DNA of 64,000 nt, taken from assembly GCF_027938815.1 (NCBI RefSeq), contig NZ_CP115913.1, positions 3,568,001-3,632,000 on the forward strand. Reading direction: 5' to 3'. The notes under the pieces are model-generated. The model did no database searches. It saw only the letters and a program-made list of their open reading frames with translations, and was not told where the DNA came from. Of the stretch, positions 45,158 through 55,510 are shown in pieces. Origin of the DNA: Oceanirhabdus sp. W0125-5 (lineage in GTDB: Bacteria > Bacillota > Clostridia > Clostridiales > Clostridiaceae). A program made the translations under genes and the position numbers. The stretch's first letter is position 1. Each line of letters opens with the position of its first letter.

Positions 45158-45352
45158 TTATAACTGGAAAATCGTTTTTACTGATGTGAATAACTGCCCA
45201 ATCAATGATAGTATCATCAATATGACAACAATAACACCTACTAGGTCCACAACCTGTGCCCAGTCTTTTTTTCCAGCTCCTGTAAGCACCTTATCAATTA
45301 CTGCTAGTAAAAATCCAATACCTGCAATTTTTAGTATCAATGATATTTCCAT
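45158..45352 (-). CDS. spoIIIAC: Stage III sporulation protein AC
   Basis: 64 residues, two membrane helices with the conserved loop DKVLTGAGKKDWAQVVDLVG. Normal SpoIIIAC length. Membrane component of the SpoIIIA complex. Confidence 0.95.
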   Translation of the reverse strand: MEISLILKIAGIGFLLAVIDKVLTGAGKKDWAQVVDLVGVIVVILMILSLIGQLFTSVKTIFQL

Positions 45353-45364
45353 TGGTATCCCCCT

Positions 45365-45883
45365 TTATACAATAATAATTACTACTACTAAGCCAAGTGC
45401 AAACGATAAAGAAGTCACTAACTTATAATCTTTTTTTAATTTCTTATCTGCCTCTTCGATAATTCGTTTCATCTTTAACCTGTTATATTCAATAGAGTTT
45501 TGTTCTCCCCTAAGGTCATTGTTTCCTAGATTTCTAAAAAAACCATCAATTACCTTAATATCTGATTCTTTAAAGTAAAATTCATTAGATAGCTCGTCCC
45601 TAACACTCTTATATGCATCAAAAATATCATATAAATCCCCATTGACCATCCTAATACTCATATTGTTAAAAAACTGCTTGAACTCACTAGATGAATCATC
45701 TGCGATACGCCGAAAAAGTTCTGGCAATGGTGTCATTAAATATGTAATTTCATTGCTAATAGATAACATTATTCTGTCCATTTCATTTAGCTGGTTAAGT
45801 CTTTTTTTCATACTTTCTCCATACAAAATTCCAATTGATGTAGACCCTAGGATAATTATCAAATAACTTAGAAAATTAAGCAC
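45365..45883 (-). CDS. spoIIIAB: Stage III sporulation protein AB
   Basis: 172 residues from GTG 45883, whose ribosome site AAGGGGG lies in the end of spoIIIAA. N-terminal and C-terminal membrane helices bracket a helical soluble domain (RLNQLNEMDRIMLSISNEITY). The fold is like GspF-type platform domains of secretion systems. Confidence 0.94.
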   Translation of the reverse strand: MLNFLSYLIIILGSTSIGILYGESMKKRLNQLNEMDRIMLSISNEITYLMTPLPELFRRIADDSSSEFKQFFNNMSIRMVNGDLYDIFDAYKSVRDELSNEFYFKESDIKVIDGFFRNLGNNDLRGEQNSIEYNRLKMKRIIEEADKKLKKDYKLVTSLSFALGLVVVIIIV

Positions 45884-46766
45884 CTTTATCCCCCTTTCCT
45901 TTATCAAGATCAACAATTGATGTAATATCCCCTACTTTTTTTAAGTTGTTTAAAATAATTGCTCTTTTAAAAACTTTATGTTCAATTATTCGAGAATATA
46001 CTTTCTTTTTGTAAAGATCTTCTACATCGAAGCCATGTATTGAAGTTATAATCTTAACACCTGAATTAACTGCCATAATAATACTTATCATATCCTCATC
46101 TGTTCCAATCTCGTCACAAATTATTACATCTGGTGATAAACTCCTTATTGCAAGCATTATTCCTTTACTTTTGGGACAACGATCAAAAACATCAGTTCTG
46201 GAACCTACATTTAATTGTGGTATTCCATCACTACATGCTCCGATTTCACCTCTCTCATCGATTATGCAAACATTCAATTTATATTTATCAGAAATCACTC
46301 TAGCAAGATCCCTCAGGAGTGTTGTTTTCCCACATCTTGGTGGAGAAATTATAATAGCATTATTAACTACATCATTAGTCATAATCTCATTTATAACTTT
46401 ATCTGACGCCCCTATAATCTCATTAGCTCGTCTGATATTTAATGAAGATATGTTTCTTAATGTCTTTATTTCTCCTTTTTCTAATACACAGGACCCACAC
46501 AACCCTACTCTATGTCCACCTTTTATTGTAATAAACCCTTGTTTTATCTCATCGTTAAAAGCATATCTAGAAAATTGACTTATCTTCCTAACAATCACAT
46601 CTATATCGTACTGAGTAACAATATAATCAAATCTTTTTTCTCCTTCATGGGTTATCACCACTAAATTTTTACCACATCTCACCCTTATTTCCTGAATTGA
46701 CTTAACACAAGTTTTGACTATTGCAAATATTTCAGGTGATAGCACTTTCATAAATTCATCAATCAA
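45876..46766 (-). CDS. spoIIIAA: Stage III sporulation protein AA (ATPase)
   Basis: 296 residues, secretion-ATPase superfamily. Walker A is SPPRCGKTTLLRDLAR, Walker B region DVIICDEIGTDEDM, and the IDERGEIGACSDG and TSIHGFDVEDL motifs follow. It energises the SpoIIIA complex from the mother cell. The start is probably TTG 46766 with ribosome site AAGGGGGTGAG. First gene of the eight-gene operon; a clear sigma-E promoter was not seen. Confidence 0.95.
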   Translation of the reverse strand: MIDEFMKVLSPEIFAIVKTCVKSIQEIRVRCGKNLVVITHEGEKRFDYIVTQYDIDVIVRKISQFSRYAFNDEIKQGFITIKGGHRVGLCGSCVLEKGEIKTLRNISSLNIRRANEIIGASDKVINEIMTNDVVNNAIIISPPRCGKTTLLRDLARVISDKYKLNVCIIDERGEIGACSDGIPQLNVGSRTDVFDRCPKSKGIMLAIRSLSPDVIICDEIGTDEDMISIIMAVNSGVKIITSIHGFDVEDLYKKKVYSRIIEHKVFKRAIILNNLKKVGDITSIVDLDKGKGDKGA

Positions 46767-46848
46767 AAACTCACCCCCTTGTAACTAAAAAAATTTATCT
46801 TCTTTTAAAACTTATTATCATAATGAGATTTAAAAAATAAAGCATTTA

Positions 46849-47055
46849 TAAAGAATAGTGAATAAAGAACAAATAACAATACCTTTCAGCAGAGCTGAAA
46901 GCTTATGAAATAAGAAAAGATTATATTGCATAACCCAAGTTAATTTAGAGGTAACTACTTTATACTCTATTTCTGTACTTTTAAATTATAGATATTCTGA
47001 AGAATGAAGAATATCAACAATATTTATTCTTTCTTCTTTATTATTTTTTCTTTGT
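46849..47055. repeat. Family 2 intergenic repeat, copy 2 (longer form)
   Basis: Starts AAGAATAGTGAATAAAGAACAAA and ends GAAGAATGAAGAATATCAAC...TATTTATTCTTTCTTCTTTATT, inverted with respect to the start. Hairpin CTTTCAGC-agag-GCTGAAAG lies inside. The right end closely matches that of the copy at 55400. Confidence 0.5.
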
Positions 47056-47169
47056 ATAGATAAACATACGCAGTAGTTTATCTATTTGCCCTTATATATA
47101 AATTCTTATTTCGTATACATAAAAATTATTACAAAAAAATAAAGCCATATGCACATCATAGGCTTTAAA

Positions 47170-47423
47170 GAAATGTATAATGTATAATGGAGAATGGAGA
47201 ATGATGGATGTTTCTGCTCTGCAGAAACTACATTTTCTCATTCTTTAGTAGAAAAAAGGTTTACTTATTTCACCTTATGCGAAATATTGTATTTTAAATA
47301 CAATATTTATCTTAAGATAAAATGAGTAAACCTTTTTTTGTTTGATTAAAAATAAAATGAAGGTTCTGACCTCAGTCAGAACCATCCTACATTATCAATT
47401 ATACATTTTCAATTTTCAATTAT
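47170..47423. repeat. MITE-like intergenic repeat, family 1, copy C (best preserved)
   Basis: Order: terminal AAATGTATAATGTATAATGG, hairpin TTTCTGC-tct-GCAGAAA, GTTTACTTATTT, central palindrome ATTGTATTTTAAATACAAT, AAAATGAGTAAACC, hairpin GGTTCTGAC-ctca-GTCAGAACC, terminal inverted repeat TCAATTATACATTTTCAATT. The whole unit can fold on itself. Confidence 0.8.
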
Positions 47424-47430
47424 GCTTTTA

Positions 47431-47988
47431 TTAAACTCTTTCCATGTACTCTTCTGTTCTAGTGTCAACTCTGATTATATCTTCTTCGTTAACGAACATA
47501 GGCACATTAATAATTGCTCCAGTTTCTAATTTAGCTGGCTTAGTTACGTTAGTAGCAGTGTTTCCTTTAACTCCTGGCTCTGTTTCAATAACTTGTAATT
47601 CAACGAAGTTAGGAGCTTCAACTGAGAAAGCTTCACCTTTGAAGAATTTGATTATTGCAAACATATTCTCTTTAAGATATTTAATAGCTTGCTCTACCAT
47701 ATCATAATTTAAAGGAATTTGCTCATATGTTTCTTGATCCATGAAGTAGTATAACTCTCCATCATTATATAAATATTGCATTTCTTTTCTTTCAATAACA
47801 ACATCTTGTACTTTTGCTGTTGGATTATAAGATTTTTCTACTATTCCACCATTAATAACGTTTCTAAGTTTAGTTTTTACAAATGCAGCTCCCTTACCTG
47901 GTTTTACATGTAAGAAATCAATTATTGTAAAAACTTGTCCATTCTCTTCAAAAGTAACACCTTTTCTAAAATCTCCTGCTGAAATCAT
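47431..47988 (-). CDS. efp: Elongation factor P
   Basis: 185 residues, three beta-barrel domains. The tip loop [17 protein letters not shown] carries the modifiable Lys, and the C-terminal signature [24 protein letters not shown] is intact. It rescues ribosomes at polyproline stretches. No modification enzyme genes nearby. Confidence 0.97.
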   Translation of the reverse strand: MISAGDFRKGVTFEENGQVFTIIDFLHVKPGKGAAFVKTKLRNVINGGIVEKSYNPTAKVQDVVIERKEMQYLYNDGELYYFMDQETYEQIPLNYDMVEQAIKYLKENMFAIIKFFKGEAFSVEAPNFVELQVIETEPGVKGNTATNVTKPAKLETGAIINVPMFVNEEDIIRVDTRTEEYMERV

Positions 47989-48264
47989 ATTATCCCTCCA
48001 AAATTATATTTCACCATACTCATAAATTTTACATTAAATTTATGGTATTTACAATCAAAATTTAACTTAGTATATTATGTTAAATATCGCAAAATAAAGC
48101 TCATTACTAGTTATAGCATCTAAATACACAAGTAAATCATGTTAAACACTTTAATAAACCACTATGACATATATTTACCAAATAACATATACACCATTAG
48201 TATTCTATCAGAATAAAGCTCTATTTTCAACTGTTCATTATTAATATGACCAATATATCTGATT

Positions 48265-48696
48265 TTAATTCTCATTTTTCCTTGTTTCATAGATGTTTTT
48301 TATTATAATCTTAAGCTGATTATCGTCATTATATCCAAAATTTACAATGTAGTTAAAATATTTATCTTTTTCAAATTTTAATTCTACTTCTTTATTACCT
48401 TTATTTACTTTATAACCTATAAAACCTTCTTCTTTTAATTTTTCATTAAATTGTTCATTTAGAAACATTTGAATTTTTCCATCTGTTTTTAATTTATTTA
48501 ATAAACCATAAAATTTTTGAATTTTAAATTCTAAATTTGGATTATAGTCTGTATATGCTATTAATCTAACTTTACTTTGGTATTTATTTTTGTTTGAATA
48601 TGCCTTATATAATGTTAGTAAAAATGCAATTATAATTGCTCCTAATATTAAAGTTGTTACTAAAAATCCACCCATTTTTTTCTTAGAAACACCCAA
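48265..48696 (-). CDS. Putative PilX/GspK-like minor pilin
   Basis: 143 residues. The N-terminus KKKMGGFLVTTLILGAIIIAFLLTLYKAY is a prepilin-like basic leader plus hydrophobic helix. The residue at mature position +5 is Thr rather than Glu, as in tip subunits of the GspK/PilX kind. The rest is Lys-rich and unrecognised. Start by TTG 48696 or an in-frame ATG seven codons later is uncertain. Last of four overlapping pilin-like genes. Confidence 0.65.
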   Translation of the reverse strand: MGVSKKKMGGFLVTTLILGAIIIAFLLTLYKAYSNKNKYQSKVRLIAYTDYNPNLEFKIQKFYGLLNKLKTDGKIQMFLNEQFNEKLKEEGFIGYKVNKGNKEVELKFEKDKYFNYIVNFGYNDDNQLKIIIKNIYETRKNEN

Positions 48697-49130
48697 TTCT
48701 TTTCAACACCATCCTTTACTAGCACAATATATAGTAGTTCCCCTTTTTCTATGAATTCTATTTTCTCAATATTTATCAATAAAATATTCTCATTCAGCTT
48801 CCTTCCCCAGTTATCAATATATTTCACTTTTAAAGCATTGCTAGTTAATGAAAAAATAATCTTATTATTATTTCTTTGGATTTCTATTGAATTTTCTTTA
48901 ACTAATAAATCTATATTTTGGGGATTTTCAATCTCTCTTTTAAGATATAAGCTTAAGTTCGTATACTGATTATCATGTGAATAGGTTGTTTGAGCATATG
49001 CCCACATTTTAAATGTTATAGCTATCATAGTAATCAATAAACCATTAATTATGGTAAAGAAAACTAATACTAAAAGCATCTCTATAAGTGACAACCCTTT
49101 CTTTTTCTTCTGTATGACTTTTCGGAACAT
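48660..49130 (-). CDS. Type IV minor pilin-like protein (PilW-like)
   Basis: 156 residues from ATG 49130. The prepilin signal is KKKKG-LSLIEMLLVLVFF, cleaved after Gly with Glu at +5. A beta-rich C-terminal part follows. It overlaps both neighbours, so translation is coupled. Its role is in a type IV pilus or competence-type pseudopilus whose motor and peptidase genes are not in the window. Confidence 0.78.
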   Translation of the reverse strand: MFRKVIQKKKKGLSLIEMLLVLVFFTIINGLLITMIAITFKMWAYAQTTYSHDNQYTNLSLYLKREIENPQNIDLLVKENSIEIQRNNNKIIFSLTSNALKVKYIDNWGRKLNENILLINIEKIEFIEKGELLYIVLVKDGVEKNWVFLRKKWVDF

Positions 49131-49536
49131 ATATAACTTTCTCCCATTCTTTATTTGAATCACTATAAAGTATTATTTTCACCTTATTAATGAATGGATC
49201 ATAATCACAATCTATATTTATTAAAAAATACTCATTTTCTGTTGTTTCTTTCAATAACAAGTTATCTATCTTTTCATTTCTTAATAAATATGCAGCACTT
49301 CCATTTAAATAAACATCTTGTGATTTTGTAGTTTCTCTTACAATCAAGGAGTTATATTTTAATTCATAGTAAGTAATCTCTATAATATCATTAAAGACCT
49401 CTACTTTTTTTCGGTTATTAATAACTTTTAATAAGTAACCATTTACTATAGCAAAACTAATCATTAATATTCCCATTAATGTTAAGGATATTAATAATTC
49501 CACGAATGAAAACCCTTTTTTATTTAATTTGAACAT
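49045..49536 (-). CDS. Type IV minor pilin-like protein
   Basis: 163 residues. Prepilin signal NKKG-FSFVELLISLTLMGI with Glu at +5 and a long hydrophobic helix. The remainder is polar with no named domain. Overlaps the next gene by 86 nt after start correction. Confidence 0.8.
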   Translation of the reverse strand: MFKLNKKGFSFVELLISLTLMGILMISFAIVNGYLLKVINNRKKVEVFNDIIEITYYELKYNSLIVRETTKSQDVYLNGSAAYLLRNEKIDNLLLKETTENEYFLINIDCDYDPFINKVKIILYSDSNKEWEKVIYVPKSHTEEKERVVTYRDAFSISFLYHN

Positions 49537-49975
49537 ATCCTAAATTAACCCTTGTGGTTATTCTCCTTTCATAGCCCATTCCATTCTTATACAATATTGA
49601 GCACGGTGACATATACCCATCTTTTCTAATTTTTATATAATTGTTATACTCTCCACCGTTTATATTTAATCCATATAAATCTATGTATTTATCGCATTGA
49701 AACTTTCGAATCACCTTATTCTCTATAGAAAACAAAAGTCTATTCCTCAAACAATCAACAATTATTTCTCCATCTTGTTTATTCTCTATGCACTCTAACC
49801 TTACCCCTTGAATAAAATCAACAATACTTTCTTCCTCTACGCTGACTCTATTCTTAATTATTAGTCTTTGAATATTTCTTATTGATATACTGCTTATTGT
49901 TAATACTATTAGGAGAATCCCTAAGGTAAGCATTACATCAACAAGGGTTATCCCCTTTCTACTTTTATAACACAA
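49520..49975 (-). CDS. Type IV minor pilin-like protein (GspH/FimT-like) with Asp at +5
   Basis: 151 residues if TTG 49975 is used (ribosome site GAGGTG, 6 nt); GTG 49984 is the other option. Prepilin signal SRKG-ITLVDVMLTLGILLI with Asp in place of the conserved Glu at +5. The following FIQGVRLECIENKQDGEIIV resembles GspH/FimT proteins. First gene of the four-gene cluster. Confidence 0.78.
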   Translation of the reverse strand: MCYKSRKGITLVDVMLTLGILLIVLTISSISIRNIQRLIIKNRVSVEEESIVDFIQGVRLECIENKQDGEIIVDCLRNRLLFSIENKVIRKFQCDKYIDLYGLNINGGEYNNYIKIRKDGYMSPCSILYKNGMGYERRITTRVNLGYVQIK

Positions 49976-50264
49976 GGACACCACCTCATTTAGAAATTAT
50001 TTACACTTTATCTTTTTTTATTCTGTTATTATTGTCTTTCTATACATATTTTTACTTTTAATGCTTAAAACAAGTTTTAATGGTATAATATATATAGATT
50101 CTTTAGTTTAAAAATTTACTTATTCAAATATTCCAAAAGTAAAAAAATGGATGTTAAGAACAAACATTTTATCTATTTGAATAAATCAATTTTTAACTTA
50201 GTATATCTATAGATTTGTCAAGAGTATTAATGAGTTTTAAGTTTACATAGAAAGGATGATTACT

Positions 50265-52001
50265 ATGGCATTAGATGGTTTCTTTTTAAAGTCTTTAACT
50301 GAAGAGCTTTCAAAAGAACTTATTGGAAGAAGAGTTGAAAAAATCTCTCAACCTGAAAAAGATGAAATAATATTAAATTTTAAAATTAATAGAAAAAATA
50401 GAGGCTTATTAATTAGTGCTTCTTCAAACTATCCTAGAATACATTTTACTGATATTAAAAAAGAAAATCCTTTATCTGCTCCAATGTTCTGTATGGTATT
50501 AAGAAAATACTTAAAAGGAGCAAGAGTACTAGATATTCAACAATTGACTACTGACAGAGTTCTTAATATTGTCTTTGAAAGTACTGATGAACTTGGTTTT
50601 GTAAGTAACTTTATACTTATAGTTGAGATTATGGGGCGTCACAGCAATATTTCTCTAGTAAGAAATTCAGATAATATTATAATGGATAGTATTAAGCACA
50701 TTGGATTATCTAAAAATACATATCGTACAGTTCTAAGCGGATTACCTTATGTATATCCACCAGAATCAAAGCTTCTTGACCCTTATAACTTTACAAAAGA
50801 AGACTTATTATCAAAACTTAAAGAACTTGATTTTTCCGAGAAAATATTTAGTAGAATCTTTACTGGTTTTGGAGCTGAATTATCAAAAGAATTACTTTAT
50901 AGATTAGACCTCAAGGGTGATGAGAATACAGATTCAATAATAAGTCGTATAAATCAAATACAAGAAATTTTAGAGGAACTTAAAATTAATAATAAAAACT
51001 TCGGAAGCTATACCTTAGATGGTTACTTAAAAACTTTCCACTGTGTTGAACTAAGTCATTTAATAAATAGCCATATGGATTTCAATAAATTTGATAATCC
51101 TAGTGAACTATGTGAAAAGTTTTATTATGAAAAAGATCTTCAAGACAGAATGCATGGAAAAAGTGCTGAGATTCATAAATTAGTATCTAACAATATTGAT
51201 AGATGCGCTAAGAAGATAAAAATTCTTGAGAAAACACTTGTTGATTGTAAAAAGAGAGATAAATACCAGCTTTATGGCGAACTTTTAACTTCTTTTATCC
51301 ATAGTGTAGAAGAAGGTAGTGAAAAAGTTTCTCTTTTAAATTATTATGTAACTGATAAAGAGGAATATGTAGAGATTACTTTAGATCCAAATAAAACTGT
51401 ATCTGAAAATATTCAAAAGTATTATAAAAGATATAATAAGATGAAAAAATCTGAAGAGATGGCTCAAATACAATTAACTCAAGCTAAAGAAGAACTTTCA
51501 TATTTAAATTCTGTATTAGTAAATATCTCAAATTGCAGAAGTACAGGTGAAATATCTGAGATAAAAAAAGAGCTTATTGAAAGTGGATATCTAAAGAAAA
51601 AGAAATCCAAAAAGAAAGTAAAGGAAGGAAAGTCAGCACCTCTACACTTTGTATCTAGTGATGGCATTGATATCTATGTAGGGAAAAATAACCTTCAGAA
51701 TGATTATTTAACCCTTAAGTTTGCTTCTAAAAACGATATATGGATGCATACTAAAGACATTCCTGGCTCACATGTTATAGTAAAAAATTCAGGCAATATT
51801 CCTGAATCAACTTTAGATGAAGCAGCTAATCTTGCCGCTTATTACAGCAAAGGGAAAAATTCAACTAAAGTACCTGTAGACTATACCGAAGTTAAAAATG
51901 TAAAAAAACCTAGTGGTTCAAAACCTGGAATGGTTATTTATTATACTAATAAAACATTCTTTATAGATCCAGTTGAACCGAAACTGGAAGAGGTAGAGTA
52001 A
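50265..52001 (+). CDS. rqcH: Ribosome quality-control factor RqcH (NFACT, FbpA-like)
   Basis: 578 residues from ATG 50265 (ribosome site AAAGG, 9 nt). NFACT-N domain (MALDGFFLKSLTEELSKELIG), a coiled-coil middle (about 290-440) and the C-terminal NFACT-R domain (FVSSDGIDIYVGKNNLQNDYLTLK, ASKNDIWMHTKDIPGSHVI) are complete. RqcH recruits tRNA-Ala to stalled 50S subunits and adds C-terminal Ala tails; it was earlier called a fibronectin-binding protein. The partner-type S4 protein YlmH is also encoded in this window. Confidence 0.95.
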   Translation: MALDGFFLKSLTEELSKELIGRRVEKISQPEKDEIILNFKINRKNRGLLISASSNYPRIHFTDIKKENPLSAPMFCMVLRKYLKGARVLDIQQLTTDRVLNIVFESTDELGFVSNFILIVEIMGRHSNISLVRNSDNIIMDSIKHIGLSKNTYRTVLSGLPYVYPPESKLLDPYNFTKEDLLSKLKELDFSEKIFSRIFTGFGAELSKELLYRLDLKGDENTDSIISRINQIQEILEELKINNKNFGSYTLDGYLKTFHCVELSHLINSHMDFNKFDNPSELCEKFYYEKDLQDRMHGKSAEIHKLVSNNIDRCAKKIKILEKTLVDCKKRDKYQLYGELLTSFIHSVEEGSEKVSLLNYYVTDKEEYVEITLDPNKTVSENIQKYYKRYNKMKKSEEMAQIQLTQAKEELSYLNSVLVNISNCRSTGEISEIKKELIESGYLKKKKSKKKVKEGKSAPLHFVSSDGIDIYVGKNNLQNDYLTLKFASKNDIWMHTKDIPGSHVIVKNSGNIPESTLDEAANLAAYYSKGKNSTKVPVDYTEVKNVKKPSGSKPGMVIYYTNKTFFIDPVEPKLEEVE

Positions 52002-52014
52002 AACCGACTAAAAC

Positions 52015-52140
52015 AAATGTATAATTGATAATGTATAATGTATAATGATGGATGCTTCTGACTCTTGTCAGAAGCTACATTTTATTGGTTAGATAACAAT
52101 AGAAGTTTACTCGTTTTCCTTTAGGGAAAACATTGTATTT
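52015..52140. repeat. Left half of a family 1 repeat (split copy)
   Basis: Terminal AAATGTATAATTGATAATG, hairpin GCTTCTGAC-tctt-GTCAGAAGC, GTTTACTCGTTTT and then CATTGTATTT, where the sequence leaves the family exactly at its central palindrome. The missing right half is at 53234. Confidence 0.75.
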
Positions 52141-52154
52141 CACGTTCAATATTT

Positions 52155-52192
52155 TAGAGTTGGTGATAGAATTCAAAATCATCAACTCTTTT
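52155..52192 (+). terminator. Terminator-like hairpin downstream of rqcH
   Basis: GAGTTGGTGAT (52155-52165) pairs with ATCATCAACTC (52176-52186, one mismatch) and is followed by TTTTTT on the plus strand. Confidence 0.6.
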
Positions 52193-52366
52193 TTAATGTG
52201 TGAATGTATATATTTATACATAGCATCAAATAATTGCATTAAATATCCATATTTTGTATAATTATAGTTGCAACGGAATAGTATAATAAAGGCTTTTAGG
52301 AAAAGATATGGTAACCTATGACAAGAGAAATGAACTCAAAAAAATATTGAGAGGTTGGGGAAATAT

Positions 52367-53212
52367 ATGGAGAGAAACGCATTAAAGACATTATTAAGAA
52401 ATATAAAAGATAACGAATACAAACTACCAGAGGGGGTGAACCCATATGAATTTTCCTTAGAACTGATGGATTATATAGGAGATACTGACGGTGAACTGCG
52501 TGATGAGTTGGTTTATCACGTTCTGGTTAATTGGATACTGATGGATGTTCTGACACCTGAAGAAGCACATGACATATTTATGATAGCAATAGACGAAAAA
52601 CATCTTTTCAATGGATTGGGCGAAATTGGGGATAAAGTTTTTGACAGGACTTATTCCGTTTTAATTGCTGCATGTATCATCTATAAGCATAGGAGTTTTT
52701 TATCAGATAGCGATATTTTAAAAGCTTTTAATGCAATTATGAAATTTTATAATGAGGACAGGGATGTAAGAGGCTTTGTAGAGGGTAAATTTTGGGCTCA
52801 TGGGGCTGCCCACGGTGCTGATGCTCTGATGGAACTTGCACAATGTAAAATAATAGGATATGAAGGACTAAAAGCAATATTAGATTCAATATATAAAAAA
52901 ATCAACATAAATTACTATGGATATATTCATTTCGAGGATGAGCGTATGATATCAGCTGTTCAGGCGGTTTTGGAAAGAGATATAATTCCTGTAGAAGAAA
53001 TTGAAGAATGGATCAGAAGCTTCGGTAACATAGAAAAACCAGGTATATATCAGGCAGGTGTATATCATGATTATATGCTCATTACATTTAATGTAACTAT
53101 TTTCTTAAAAAGCTTATACTTTAGACTTGTTAATAAAACGAAGTATGACCAACTAGTAAAAATAGTTAAAGAGGTGCTAAAGAAAATAAGTCTTTTTGGT
53201 GAGGATTACTAA
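52367..53212 (+). CDS. DUF2785-like protein
   Basis: 281 residues from ATG 52367. The family pattern is recognised: LRDELVYHVLVNWI near the N-terminus, DRTYSVLIAACIIY, the loop FWAHGAAHGADALMELAQ and a C-terminal helical part. The protein is helical and soluble; function is unknown. It has more G-rich codons than its neighbours and lies between the two halves of one repeat, so it is probably a late arrival. Start TTG 52355 is less likely. Confidence 0.85.
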   Translation: MERNALKTLLRNIKDNEYKLPEGVNPYEFSLELMDYIGDTDGELRDELVYHVLVNWILMDVLTPEEAHDIFMIAIDEKHLFNGLGEIGDKVFDRTYSVLIAACIIYKHRSFLSDSDILKAFNAIMKFYNEDRDVRGFVEGKFWAHGAAHGADALMELAQCKIIGYEGLKAILDSIYKKININYYGYIHFEDERMISAVQAVLERDIIPVEEIEEWIRSFGNIEKPGIYQAGVYHDYMLITFNVTIFLKSLYFRLVNKTKYDQLVKIVKEVLKKISLFGEDY

Positions 53213-53233
53213 TAAAATAACTAATATTAATTT

Positions 53234-53362
53234 AATACAATATTTTATCTCAAGATAAAATGAGTAATCATCTATTCTCCTAAAGAACAATAAAATTAAA
53301 GGTTCTGACCTCTGGTCAGAACCCTCCTTCATTCTACATTATCCATTATACATTATACATTT
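53234..53362. repeat. Right half of a family 1 repeat (split copy)
   Basis: Begins AATACAATATTTTATCTCAAG, the right side of the family's central palindrome, then AAAATGAGTAA, hairpin GGTTCTGAC-ctctg-GTCAGAACC and terminal TCCATTATACATTATACATT. It continues the copy interrupted at 52140. Confidence 0.75.
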
Positions 53363-53373
53363 CTTTTAATGTT

Positions 53374-54833
<1,460 letters not shown>

Positions 54834-54841
<8 letters not shown>

Positions 54842-55313
54842 TCTTTTCATCCAATCCTTTTTTCTCATCTTTCATCTCTTTAATAAGAAGTAACATTAAT
54901 AATCCAGTTCCAACAACCACTAATATATCAGCTACATTGAAAGTAGGATAATAATAAACATCTTTATAGTGAACTAGAATGAAATCAATTACGAATCCAT
55001 TAAAAATCCTATCATATAAATTTCCTATCGCCCCACTAATAATTAAAGCAAGACTAATACCCATTAATCTATTGTTCTTTCTTTCTTTAATAAGAAATAC
55101 TATTAATGCTATTAGAACGATACTTGTAAAGCCAACTAAAAAAATCTTTTGATCTTGAAAACTTCCAAATGCAGCTCCTCTGTTTTCTAAATACTCGAAA
55201 TCAAAGAATCCTTTTATTATAGTTATTCCTGATTGACCTTTTAAATTTACAGCCCAGATTTTTGTTACTCTATCAACTATCACTCCAAGTACAATTATAA
55301 TCAACTCCAGCAA
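54834..55313 (-). CDS. lspA: Lipoprotein signal peptidase
   Basis: 159 residues, four membrane helices. Catalytic Asp pair in GNLYDRIFNGFVIDF and PTFNVADILVVVG. It cleaves prolipoproteins such as the DUF4362-like one in this window. Start TTG 55313 with ribosome site AAGGGGGTGAG, the same site and start type as spoIIIAA. Confidence 0.95.
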
Positions 55314-55399
55314 GAACTCACCCCCTTAAATTTTGCATTCATAAATAAAGTATATAACAATATCTACTTGATATCCAACATTTGATATCAAGTGTCAAA

Positions 55400-55505
55400 T
55401 AACTAATATCAAAGAGCAAATAGCAAAGAACAGAGAACAAATTCTGAAGTATGAAGAATATTCACCTCATTTGTTCTTTCTTCTCTGTTCTTTATTCTCT
55501 TTATT
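55400..55505. repeat. Family 2 intergenic repeat, copy 3
   Basis: Ends CTAATATCAAAGAGCAAATAG... and ...TTGTTCTTTCTTCTCTGTTC are inverted, with GAAGTATGAAGAATATTCACC in the middle nearly identical to the copy at 46849. Confidence 0.5.
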
Positions 55506-55510
55506 TATTT

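Larger units (their letters stand above)
46767..47430. other. spoIIIAA-efp intergenic region
   Basis: 664 nt without a gene. It holds a family 2 repeat (about 46849-47055), a family 1 repeat (47170-47423) and the spoIIIA promoter region next to 46770-46840. No ORF of note. Confidence 0.6.
52002..52354. other. rqcH-DUF2785 intergenic region
   Basis: Contains the left half of a family 1 repeat (52015-52140), then about 220 nt leading into the DUF2785 gene. A perfect hairpin-like pair AATATTTTAGAGTTGG...CCAACTC is not present; GAGTTGGTGATAGAATTCAAAATCATCAACTC (52155-52186) forms a stem followed by TTTTTT, a likely terminator for rqcH. Confidence 0.55.

Noticed and set aside
46767..46840. Sigma-E promoter for the spoIIIA operon
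   Set aside because: Expected from biology, but no pair of -35 and -10 boxes matched well enough to report.
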